A DNA stretch of 64,000 bases from Agarophyton chilense (lineage: Eukaryota > Rhodophyta > Florideophyceae > Gracilariales > Gracilariaceae): the NCBI GenBank assembly GCA_030374765.1, contig JARGXX010000086.1, forward strand, positions 1,054,001 to 1,118,000. Reading direction: 5' to 3'. The position numbers were made by a program, and so were the translations under genes. This document shows positions 18,952 through 28,346 of the stretch, piece by piece. Every line of letters starts with the position of its first letter. Position 1 is the stretch's first letter. The notes beneath the pieces are model-generated. The model ran no database searches. It was not told where the DNA came from and saw only the letters and a program-made list of their open reading frames with translations.

Positions 18952-20232
18952 TCAAAGTCGTTCGTTCCGTCCCCCGATTCCAAACGTATAACCGAGAAGA
19001 GGTCCATTTGACGAATTTGCATGCGCATTGAAACTGTCGACACGGATGTTCTCAGCTCCTAAAGCAGATTCCGAATTCAGGTCGATAACGCTGACACCCC
19101 CAGGATCTGTGTGAAATCTATAGCTCTCATGTGGTTCCAAACCTAATGCCGCTGTGAAGAGGAGAGAAGTCAATTGCGTCTCCATTACTCGAATGATTAC
19201 ATATTCACCGAAGTAAGTCGTGCGGATTTGCTCCAAGAATTTGCGACATTCCTGATAAGTAGAGCTGATATCTACACCATTCAAGTAAACTGAAGTGGAC
19301 TTTTTTTTCAGATACTTCTTGCGTAGCGCTTTGAAGTCCATCTCATGAGTTTCGTGATTAACGCAAAAGAATCTTGAAATTGGCACCCTGCGTATTTCGT
19401 GACGTAAGCCCAGTACACTCCCTGATTGATATAAGAACACTCTAGCCCACTTCTGTCGCAAGTATGCTCGCTTAGGGGCGTAGTGCAAATTTCCAAGTCC
19501 ACTTCCATTGCATAGCCTTAGAATCGGGGGTTTGTCTGTTTGCAGAACAAACAAGTTGAAGCAACAATTACATTGGTTCCAAGATCTTAAGCAAGTTCGA
19601 ATACCAAGTGCCGTGCAGATTAGAGCCTTGTTCATTTGATTATGAGCGACTATTAGATGGAAATTTCCGCTGCTACGCATTATGGTTTCCCATGCATGTT
19701 GTGCTCTTCTAATGAGATCATCCATTGGACTGAACCCGAAGTACGAAAACGAATGTGGATTGTGTTTGTAATTGATATAAGAATCACGAAAATCACCATA
19801 CGGCACTTCCCTTCGTAGAGCTCCTTGCCATGGGACCTGGATTTCTTTTAAATCCTCAAGCAGTTCTGGTCGCAATCTTTGTAGCTGAGGATTTTGTGAT
19901 ACTGAAGCAACCAGTTCGAGAGTTTGCCGCGCGCGATAGAGAGGGGAGCATAGAATATTGTCAAATGGAATTCCGCTGAGAAATTTTCCGGCATGTCTAG
20001 CTTGCCTCACTCCGGTGCTGTTTAGTCGAGAACTGTCTAGGCTTCCTTGAATTCGACCGTCTTGATTCCAATCAGTCATTCCATGACGCATAAGTATGAC
20101 GAACTTCTGGCTTCCATTTTCGGTTGGTACCGAGGGTCTTCTTACTTCTCTTGTTTCAGACGTACTATGTGAATCTGACTGGCTGCATTTTGTAGTCAAG
20201 GTTGGAAAAGAAGTGAAACCCAAAGCTTCCAT
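18952..20232 (-). CDS. Two-domain histidine phosphatase, 2-carboxyarabinitol-1-phosphatase-like
   Basis: A 426-residue protein of the phosphoglycerate-mutase/histidine-phosphatase superfamily. The first domain has the phospho-histidine motif LMRHGMTDWN (R49-H50-G51), SPLYRARQT with the phosphate-binding Arg, DLKEIQ with the acid residue, and AHNQMNKAL (H197). From about residue 265 a second, related domain follows, in which the RHG motif and second His are not present, so it is probably non-catalytic. This layout matches plant CA1Pase-like proteins, which remove phosphate from a night-time Rubisco inhibitor in plastids; other sugar-phosphate substrates are possible. The first 40 residues are Ser/Thr-rich and could be a transit peptide. 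A single uninterrupted frame. Confidence 0.85.
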   Translation of the reverse strand: MEALGFTSFPTLTTKCSQSDSHSTSETREVRRPSVPTENGSQKFVILMRHGMTDWNQDGRIQGSLDSSRLNSTGVRQARHAGKFLSGIPFDNILCSPLYRARQTLELVASVSQNPQLQRLRPELLEDLKEIQVPWQGALRREVPYGDFRDSYINYKHNPHSFSYFGFSPMDDLIRRAQHAWETIMRSSGNFHLIVAHNQMNKALICTALGIRTCLRSWNQCNCCFNLFVLQTDKPPILRLCNGSGLGNLHYAPKRAYLRQKWARVFLYQSGSVLGLRHEIRRVPISRFFCVNHETHEMDFKALRKKYLKKKSTSVYLNGVDISSTYQECRKFLEQIRTTYFGEYVIIRVMETQLTSLLFTAALGLEPHESYRFHTDPGGVSVIDLNSESALGAENIRVDSFNAHANSSNGPLLGYTFGIGGRNERL

Positions 20233-21826
20233 GAGGACCTGTTGGATGGAACTGGGCAGTAGTAGTTTCCTTCGCTTGAATAAGCGACAGAAGCGTTGGA
20301 TTCCTCGGGCTTAAAAAGAAATCAAGATCGAAAATTGTTCTCCAAGAGTTGCTCATGCATTCCCAACAGCGCTTTTGCCAGAATGCTACAGCTCGTGAGA
20401 TCTCTTTTGAAGAGTTGTATCCGTTTGCCAGAATACTGTTCTCTTGACATATTCCTATCTCGCATCACCGCAAGTAAAGAACTGACATGCGGGCGATACC
20501 ATCTACACGCGTCTAAATGTGAAATTCGTCACCAAACAATCGAAAATCCTCTCTATTGTCGAAGAAAAAAATGCCTGTGGTACTGTACCTTGATACTGTA
20601 CCTCCGTCGATTTAAGCCGGAGATTGACAACTGATGACAGGAAAATACTGTGTGGAAAATGTGTACAGTTTTGGTAGATGAGGTCGAGTGTACCTATTGC
20701 CTACAAGCCATCTGATTGGTTTTTTGCAAACAAAAATCTCAAACCGCGCCCGAGTGAGAGCTTCCATTCGCATACTGCAACCTTACCGTTTTCAGATGAA
20801 TAAAACAGTCGCTCATGATGCAGTGGAAAAGTTTCAGTGGTTGCACATAACAGAGACGAAATGCGTCAGCACGAACTGGGCCAGCGCTTCCATGAGGCTC
20901 CCCCTCTGTGGTCGATTCACTGTTGCTTGGACTGTTGCACTCTCTTCATATCCACTTCTGGTGCCCCTTCGTTGCTTTTTGGGTAAACTTTGCGATGTTG
21001 CATACGTTTGTCATTTAGCTTTCGCCAGTCATTGAGTTCTTTGCGAAGCTGACATTTGAATTAGTGTAATGCTTTCTTTTGCTCAGTTCAAACTGACTCT
21101 AATATCAGCATTCCGTATTGCTAAGCCTCGTACATCATATCTTAGACGCCCCACTTTCCTTGATACATCTATTTGCCGGCTACCTTTCTGCGAGGATCAG
21201 AGGCCCCTTCATTGCATAGAGATAGCAAGATTGCTAACCCAAATTATGTCTCCGTCCACTCTGCTTTTCGAGTCGCCAATCCATTTGCTGTTTGATGCCT
21301 TCAGTATTACAACCTTCTCATGTAGTTGAGAACTGCGCAACCTAAAACTCTTCACAACCTCCTAAGAAGCCCACTCCTCGTACGGCATGTTTTGACATGA
21401 ACGATACCATATCACGAACCGTTCAGGAATAATGCAGTGGCTCAATGAAGTGTCGAACATACTCTGCGCTGCAAATATTAAGTAAGTTATGCGAAGTTGA
21501 TACCATGTGCTCAATCTATACAACCCGGATACATAGCCGCCGTGGAACAATGAATGATATTATCTTCATCGAGAGAGTCGGCGATTGCACCTACGCAGTG
21601 TGCTTGGCAGTCGCTCAATATATCACTAGCTTCTCTTTTGAGAAAACGATGCTTTGAATAGAAACAATTCTGCGGTATGTCGTTATCAAGCTTATGCAAT
21701 TGTGGAAGAATCAAGTTATAAAAAGAACAGTTTACAATCCTGTACTGAACAAAAACTAACGTAGAAAGACCGAGCTCAGTATAACTCTGTAGAAACTGTT
21801 CTCATTTCTACCAGACATTCCTTCTT
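20233..21826. other. Intergenic region upstream of the phosphatase gene
   Basis: About 1.6 kb without a recognisable gene. Open frames are short (up to about 115 codons at 20688-21035), overlap on both strands and have no motif I know. The first few hundred bases must include the phosphatase promoter. No repeats stood out. Confidence 0.6.
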
Positions 21827-22313
21827 CTAAGAAGACCTGATGAAGTTCAGCCAGCTAAATTGTGCCGCCAAAAATGTAATTAGTGATACAATGTGTTCAA
21901 TAACCAAATTCTTCAAAGGAGGAATGAACGCGGAGAGAATTATTATATAGCGATATACTAAAGCCAAGGCGCGGATTGGTGGGAAGAGCGCTTCCCGAAT
22001 ACTGGTCATAAAGAATACTGATTATTGGCATCCAAAATCACCAGTATGTTTAGACAGAAGACCTTTCGTTCCACCCGCCAAAGCCAGTCCATAAAACAAA
22101 ATGAATGACTTGTAGTCCAGAGACATTCAGTTTCAAAATGAACATGATACCACGGATAAATCCTGTCCCGAAACAATTATATAACCATGGGACTGATGCA
22201 ACAGTTACGACCAATGCAAAGAAATGGGGAACAACAACAGAAGCCTCGCCTCCAAAACAAAGTTGGGAGCAAAGACTTTCCGACTCTTGAGCTACCTGCA
22301 TATGTGGAAACAA
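21827..22313 (-). CDS. Possible multi-pass membrane protein in two frames
   Basis: Two minus-strand frames, 22313-22050 (87 codons) and 22009-21827 (60 codons), are both very hydrophobic: two or three likely membrane segments in the first (HFFALVVTVASVPWLY, VIHFVLWTGF) and two in the second (YIIILSAFIPPL, IVSLITFLAAQF). They lie in different phases; an intron of about 46-62 nt ending in CAG could join them, although the donor is weak. They start 27 bp beyond the RING-H2 stop and could be a separate gene or a downstream exon of it. Not recognised. Confidence 0.3.
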
Positions 22314-22339
22314 TCACAAGGAGCGGCTCCATGCGGGCT

Positions 22340-22975
22340 TTATATAAGAAGCCGACGAGAATGGGATGGTGCCGATACAAAATCCTCGTATGGAGCTCGA
22401 CAGATAGGGCAGGCAGAATTCACATCCTTCGCAAGCCAACCTTTCAGACAAGATGTATGCATCATATGATTACAGTGACCGGCACTCACCGACTCTGCTT
22501 CGAGTGGATCTAAACAAATAGGGCATGGGAACCTTTTATCCTCATCCTTAGCCTGGAAACTTCTTAAGGAGATTTCTTTTGGAGGTTCCGCGGAGTGTGG
22601 AAGATGAAGATCGTGAGAAAAGGGGGAACCAAACGAGTCGGTAAATTCAGCATTGTATGGATCAGTTGCAGCTCTGTCGCGAACATGATTGATGACAGGT
22701 ACAAATATTGTGGTTCTTGGGTACACGGCAGAGTACGGGCGGTACACGGGAGGTGGTGGACGGTGAGCGCGGGTGGGGTGCATTACATGAGTAAGCAGCC
22801 TTGACGAGCGATTGCGATGAAAAAAACTACGACGACGAATCTTGACGAAGATGACGATCAGTACGGTGAACACGCAAATGGCAAAGAGAAAATACCAAAG
22901 ATTCGTGTTTTCCAGTCCTAAGACGTCCATTCTCAGGGATAGATATTGGATTGCAAATGAATTTGTGAGCTGCAT
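22340..22975 (-). CDS. Membrane-anchored RING-H2 finger protein (probable E3 ubiquitin ligase)
   Basis: A 211-residue protein. A single membrane segment lies at about residues 27-45 (LWYFLFAICVFTVLIVIFV), followed by a basic KIRRR stop-transfer run, a Pro/Arg/Tyr-rich linker, and a C-terminal RING-H2 finger at 151-192 with ligands C151, C154, C168, H170, H173, C176, C189 and C192. Such proteins recruit an E2 enzyme and transfer ubiquitin to targets at membranes; the ATL family of plants has this layout. The start could also be M16. There is no operon-like partner; the next downstream frame is the hydrophobic 22313-21827 pair. Confidence 0.85.
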   Translation of the reverse strand: MQLTNSFAIQYLSLRMDVLGLENTNLWYFLFAICVFTVLIVIFVKIRRRSFFHRNRSSRLLTHVMHPTRAHRPPPPVYRPYSAVYPRTTIFVPVINHVRDRAATDPYNAEFTDSFGSPFSHDLHLPHSAEPPKEISLRSFQAKDEDKRFPCPICLDPLEAESVSAGHCNHMMHTSCLKGWLAKDVNSACPICRAPYEDFVSAPSHSRRLLI

Positions 22976-23757
22976 GATGTTTGGCGACGAATAAAGAACG
23001 AGTTGATAACACTTTGAGGTTAAAAAAAACTGTTACCAGAAATCCTGTATTGAATCCTTGAAGAGAGGTGATGCTTAAAGGTACAGGACAAACACAAAGA
23101 TAGCTGCAAAGAACAGAGGAAGCAAGTTGAGAACGTGGGCAACAAAGATGCGATCTACACGTGCGGTTGAATGAGACAAGAAAAACCCGTATTGCGCAGT
23201 GTAGAGATGACTATTACTCCGCAAGTTAGGAGGGACGGAGCAGCATTGGATGTGGAGCACACGGGACTAAAGGCTACGGTCAGCAGAACTTCCAGGAGCA
23301 TACGAGCGCTACGCGAAGTTGAGGTGCGGACGAGTGAGCGACCTGGCCCTCCCTACCAAGCTCTGCTAGTCGGCTGTAACACCGAACGTTGTAGAAACCG
23401 CTTTGAGCGACAGTTTTTAAGAAGAGCGTGGTGGCGCCCACGGTGGCACCCAGAGTGCACCGCGCTAATGTGGGTTGTATGGCGCTCCATGGCATAGTGG
23501 TTTAGAGCATCTCTACCGAACAGGCTATTTGATAATTTTTTAGAATAGAGACGAAATACACCTCAATATATTTGAGAATCATGTAATTCGCCTGGGGGCT
23601 TGCAGTGCCGCTGGCCGCCGGCAAGTGCCGAATCGACACGACATCGCCGGCGTCGCAAAAGTGACCAGCCAGAGGTCTAGGCTCAGACATTGGTCCCCAC
23701 CACCATTGCACCACGCCGATTCTCCCTCTGCCAATGGCTATATAGTATTTTAGAATT
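22976..23757. other. Region with weak minus-strand coding signals
   Basis: Minus-strand frames 23495-23280 (71 codons, a hydrophobic N-terminal stretch) and 23260-23075 (61 codons, ending in a hydrophobic run) might be exons of one small membrane or secreted protein, but I find no consistent splice sites. A frame at 23849-23502 overlaps low-complexity sequence. No function proposed. Confidence 0.25.
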
Positions 23758-24180
23758 TTGCCCAATGAAAACAGTAGGCTCAAACATCGTTGCACCTCTG
23801 CCCAATGGTTCCAGTCCAAGTCCTCCCCTTTGTCAGTCATTATCGTCAAGTTAAACTGTCTTCAAAGCGTGACCATCGACGTCGTCAGAGCGTGCCCATC
23901 ATTGATATCCGGTCGCCAGAGCGTTTTCCCGTCGCCAGTACCATATCCATCGTTGATATCCTATCTCCAAAGCATTCTCCTATGGCACGGTCTCCCGTCG
24001 TATCCATCCGGTTTCCAAAACGTTCTCTTCTCGACCGTTCTCTCTTTAGTATACCACCAGTTTCAGCATTTTGATCATTCTTTACTCTTCAATTACCACA
24101 GTTGTAGACTAAAAATGAATGCATTAAACCTTAAGGTGTTCTTTCACTTCTACTTCGTTTATTTTCAGAAACTTTAATGC
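23758..24180 (+). repeat. Degenerate short tandem repeats
   Basis: A diverged series of 35-60-bp units sharing words such as ccatcgttgatatc, cgccagagcgtt, ccgtcg and ccaaaacgttctc (about 23850-24030). Copies are too diverged to give one period. No gene. Confidence 0.45.
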
Positions 24181-24232
24181 TAACAAAAAAAGAATCCTTT
24201 TATGTTCACTACAGAATAAACTCCTTTTACAT

Positions 24233-24463
24233 TTGAACAATTGCTTACAGCCAATCCTAACGCGAAGATTTATAATATATGCAAAGACTTTTACAAAATG
24301 GCTAGAGTCATTTGGAAAACTGAAGCTCACAGATAACGGAAAATGGTCTAATGTAGGGCACCGTCACGTCTATGATATTGTAGAAGCTAAAAAGCGTGTA
24401 AAAATTGAGTATCTTTTGTTAAAAGCTCCAAGCCAAGAGTTTATCTTTGTTCTGATCTCATAA
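24233..24463 (+). pseudogene. Short unrecognised frame before the Ulp1 remnant
   Basis: A 76-codon open frame (basic, Lys/Leu-rich, ending VLIS). It precedes the Ulp1-like stretch on the same strand and may belong to the same element. No motif is recognised. Confidence 0.2.
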
Positions 24464-24611
24464 ACGCAGCTCTTATGGACATGAAACGACTTACGAGTTT
24501 GTTTTACTGCACTTAGAATACAAAGGTCTCTCTAGATCTTTACGGAAATCTGATAAAGAAAGAACCATCGCAGCGAGAATCGTTTTTATTGAATATTAAC
24601 AAGCATTTACG

Positions 24612-25043
24612 ATGAATGCGACTGAAGATTCAAGAATAATAGACACTGTTTTCGTCCCAAATAACTTGAGTAGAGGTCATTGGGATTTATTGATTGGAAA
24701 ACGTTTTATTCAATCGGAATCAGGTTTGAAAGAGAAGGCTACAGTTTAAATTGGAGACGTCTATTGATGGAATCGTTTTGATCCAATTCTGTGTTACTAC
24801 AAGAAAGATTTCGACTATATTATTCTCCATGGCGAAGCTAAGGCCACTATATCAAGAAAAAACTTTGTCCTGAATATTCTCAACTACAAAAAGCAGTCAA
24901 ATGTGTATAGTTGTGGTTGTTTCGTTATAGCTGCAGCCCGGAAACTAGCGAAAGATACGGATTTTGCGCCGAAGAAGTTGAGGAATTCTAGCATGAATGC
25001 TGATCTCTCGGAATCGTACAGATGGATGGCGATAAGATTTTAA
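24612..25043 (+). pseudogene. Ulp1-family (C48) cysteine protease remnant
   Basis: An ATG at 24612 opens a 143-codon stretch in one phase with two in-frame stops (near 24747 and 24762). It contains VPNNLSRGHWDLLIG (His-Trp of the catalytic His motif) and KQSNVYSCGCFVIAAARKLA (Gln of the oxyanion hole and the catalytic Cys; the usual Asp-Cys-Gly is Ser-Cys-Gly). These are the SUMO-protease (Ulp1) core motifs. MULE DNA transposons often carry such domains, and a MULE transposase lies downstream on the same strand, so I infer it is element-derived rather than a host SUMO protease. Confidence 0.6.
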
Positions 25044-26392
25044 ATCTTGCGGACTATACTGGCATCACTTTTCTTTAAAACTGAAGCGGTCAGTGAGACT
25101 ATGGTAGGTAAGGATCGGTTGAGCTTTAGTCAAGAACATTTTCAACATCGCTCTGACGCAAACAGTCCACTCAAAAATATGCATCCATTTTTTTAATAGA
25201 AGCGTCTTCAGTATTGCGAACCGCAAGCAAATTTCCAACCTATTGGAAAACGCCAGGCTACCGATACATATTTCATGGACGAGAAAGTTGTGGCTATCGG
25301 GACCATTTCAACTTCAGCAAAGGAGCAGGCATCTGTATCGAATTAGGAATAGAAAACGTGTCATCTCAACACTAACGATTCTTTTTGCCGTTTTCGCAGG
25401 TCAACAAAAAAGCAGGAACCTGTCATGACTTTGGAAAGGAAATGTCATCTAAACAATAACAGTTCTTTACGCTGTTCCCGCGCATCGAAACGAAGAATCA
25501 GATTCTTTGATAGCAATGTGGCTGCTCTATTGATTCTTGATGACCTCATAGAAGCCTCTGTTAATAAAAATGAGAAAATGGTGGCACAAAGCATCGTAAT
25601 GGAGAATAATGGCCTGGGTAAACCGAATTCTATCGCGGTTCTAAAAGACATTTCTTTGGTGCAATACCCCGCGAGGGAAAAAGACAATCAAGGTGTTCGA
25701 AGCCTTGCACCCTTGTTAGGGGAACTCAACGTAGACCCTTCCGTATCTCCTAGCTGTGGTTGTAACTTTACGGAGACTTCAGGATATACCACGGAAGTGG
25801 GGATAGAAACGAGTATGCAGTGTACGATAGCAATGCCGATAACCCTTGGAACAGGGTAAATAAGGGAATAAATAAAGTGAGAAACTCCAATGCAGCAGTT
25901 CAAATAACAAAAACCAAGAAATAACCCAATACTGGGGCGGAGAAGAAACCTGTAACACACAGTAAAATATAAGTATTATAACATCAGGGAAAACACGAAA
26001 GGTGTAGTAAGAATCACTCGTTAAGAGATGACGGGGGGATAACAAAGCCCATAGCAATGCGGATACCCTCCAAAGGCAGTAGTAATCTGCAAAGGAAGTC
26101 ACAATTAGAGCCGAACACCCGGTACCCATTTACTTGGTGATGGCGACGGCGAGATCGCCGGAGCACAAGTACTGTTCTACTGTTGCCACTAGACTAATTA
26201 AATAAATAAAATAAAGTAATCTAGTGCCACTTATTATATTACTACATTTCTAATTATTGTTCTTCTCAAGTGGGGACCCATTATAACGGGGGTCCCTGCC
26301 TTCTAAATATACCACGCTACCATGGCGCCAAAAATCCTACAACCTTCCTCTCATAATTAGAGCATCCCCCACGAGACTATCAATATTAACTT
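25044..26392 (+). other. MULE-adjacent non-coding region
   Basis: There is one open frame of 144 codons (25425-25859) of unknown nature. A roughly 50-bp direct repeat links about 25357-25410 and 25442-25495 (both contain gtcatct.aaca.taac and a ttcttt run). From about 25860 the sequence is AT-rich and LTR-like with several ATAAAT runs (26195-26215) and no frame. No firm feature boundaries. Confidence 0.35.
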
Positions 26393-26460
26393 ATGAGTAT
26401 CCGACACTGGAATATCGCCGAGGGCGTTGCACTACAATTTCCAGCTCTGATGGAAAGCGT

Positions 26461-27192
26461 TTGTGTGGAGATGTTTCTAATTTTCTTGGGTTCATGGATT
26501 CAATCGCACGCTCCGAGAGATTCATGTACACAATTCATTACTTTCGATACGTCAAGTTCCCTAAGAAGGGTTCGTGTCGTCTCATCAATTTCCGTCTACG
26601 GTGTTTGCGACACAGTAAGTACGCGAACTACTGTCCTTCTAACATGATGATACAATTAAACGATCTCAAATCGAACTCCACAGTGTCATTCAACTGCACT
26701 TATTCACATGAAAGAGTTGTTTTCAGTGATGCAGAGTTGCGAAACCGTTTTAAATTTCTGAAAGTCTCCATGGAGAAAAGATTATTGGAATGGAAGAAAG
26801 CAGATCGTTTAAAGATAGAAGAGTTCTGGAACTTACTCTATAGTAAATGCTTTCCTCTAGAAGACGAGTATACAAAATTATACCGCATTTGAGATGGCGT
26901 AATACGGCTTCCAAAAGGCCTCTTGTTTCAGAGACCCACGTTTCCAGGCGTTCTACGGAAAGATTCCCCTCATGTTTCGCGTTGCAGTAATTTTACTTCA
27001 TTTCCAGACAAGGTAGTGGCGCCTAAGAAGCCAATTTTTGCGCCGATTGATAGTACACTCCCAGTAGTTTCAACTTTATGGGCGAGATGTTCTACTTTGG
27101 ACAAACAAAAATCCTTGCAACCTATTTCGGGTATCCCCGGTTCACCGTCGAGTTCACGGGGTGACGTTGTTGACGTCAGAAATGTGGTATAA
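26461..27192 (+). pseudogene. Zinc-finger-like coding remnant, probably MULE
   Basis: Frame 26461-26892 (143 codons) and, after a stop and phase change, 26923-27192. The first part has a Cys/His-spaced region (KGSCRLINFRLRCLRHSK then YCPSNMM, later TYSHERVVF) resembling the DNA-binding FLYWCH/WRKY-GCM1 fingers at the N-terminus of MULE transposases, then a charged helix-rich stretch. It lies between the Ulp1 remnant and the transposase on the same strand. Assignment is tentative. Confidence 0.35.
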
Positions 27193-28346
27193 GAAGACGT
27201 CACCGACGTACCATCCGCTTCAGGTGATTGTTCTATAGTTATGGAATCATCTGCTGGTGGAAATATGCCTGCCATGGATACTGGTTCAAAACCTGATCTG
27301 CAGTTCAATTATCTTGAGATGCAAACTTTAAAAATTGCGCTCTCTTGGATAAGGAGAACAACGGAAAGTACGAAGGAGATGATGTTAACTACGAAACAGG
27401 TGCCAAACTGATGGATAAATTTTAGTTTCTTGACGACCAAGAAGAAATAATAATCGAACTCATCCAACATTCGACAGAATTGGTGTATATTAATGGTTGT
27501 AGGACAGGTAGCGGGGTCAAAGAAATAGAGTTGCGTGGAACACAAATTGATGAGAGGCATACACAACCAGACGATGGTGAATGTAGTATTCTACTATGTC
27601 GGGGAATCCGATATGTTGGTTTTTCGTGAAGTCGCGGTTGAAATTCATAAGTGAGTGATGTCATCAAACTTGCGATATGAAACGGCACACCGCGTAGGAT
27701 GCCAGGAGGCAGGTACACTGTTGGGACACGTGGTATCACGAGTGGAGTGGCTTGCAACGGCGTATGTAGTGGCGATCCACGTGGCTGGTTTTACTACCCT
27801 TTGTAGCTAGACGTCCATTCCGGACCATACCCATACTGTGGTTTGGCTAAGTGGCTGACCACTGGGTATTATTTATATATTTATTTGGGCACTCACCCTG
27901 GCACACAGTATATAGTGCACCAGAGGTGAGCGCCGACTCCAAGTAAAGGAGACAACATGGGCATCATGGCTATTCTGTTCCTCGCTTAGGATTCCTTAAC
28001 CGGAGATCCGGCCGAGCTATAATAGATAGTCAGCCCCCAACCACTTCACGAGCCGTCTCGTACCTACGTTCCATCAACGTTTTACAGTTGCACTTTTCAC
28101 CCTCGCTGGCGAGTAGTGGCCTCACACCCCACTTCCAGCTCGCTGGTGTTGTAGCTCTACCACCCCTTTTCCTTCGCCGCAAGCGACCCATCGGCAGTCC
28201 GAACGCTGTCGCAGGTGTCTGCTCTCACCGTTAGAGCGGATACTACAGTGAAGTTGATAATTTCTTTAAAGCAACTGTCATATCGTACTTTGGAAGCTTG
28301 CCGCATAACTCTCCTGGCCAAGACGTAAGAAGGGAAGTCATTTTTA
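27193..28346. other. Broken MULE linker and LTR-like insertion
   Basis: 27193-27650 still reads in pieces as acidic, Ser-rich protein (for example 27460-27628) with many stops. From about 27770 to 28160 the sequence is non-coding and LTR-like: a TATTTATATATTTATTT run at about 27868, then GC-rich sequence ending at a short TGTAG/CTACCA-type inverted pair. I could not find a target duplication, so a solo LTR is only suspected. Confidence 0.3.

Noticed and set aside
23490-23530. tRNA- or MITE-like word (gtttagagcatctctaccgaac)
   Set aside because: No B-box, no cloverleaf and no inverted partner found nearby.
26130-26390. Solo LTR at 26.1-26.4 kb
   Set aside because: AT-rich and LTR-like in look, but no TG/CA ends with target duplication could be set.
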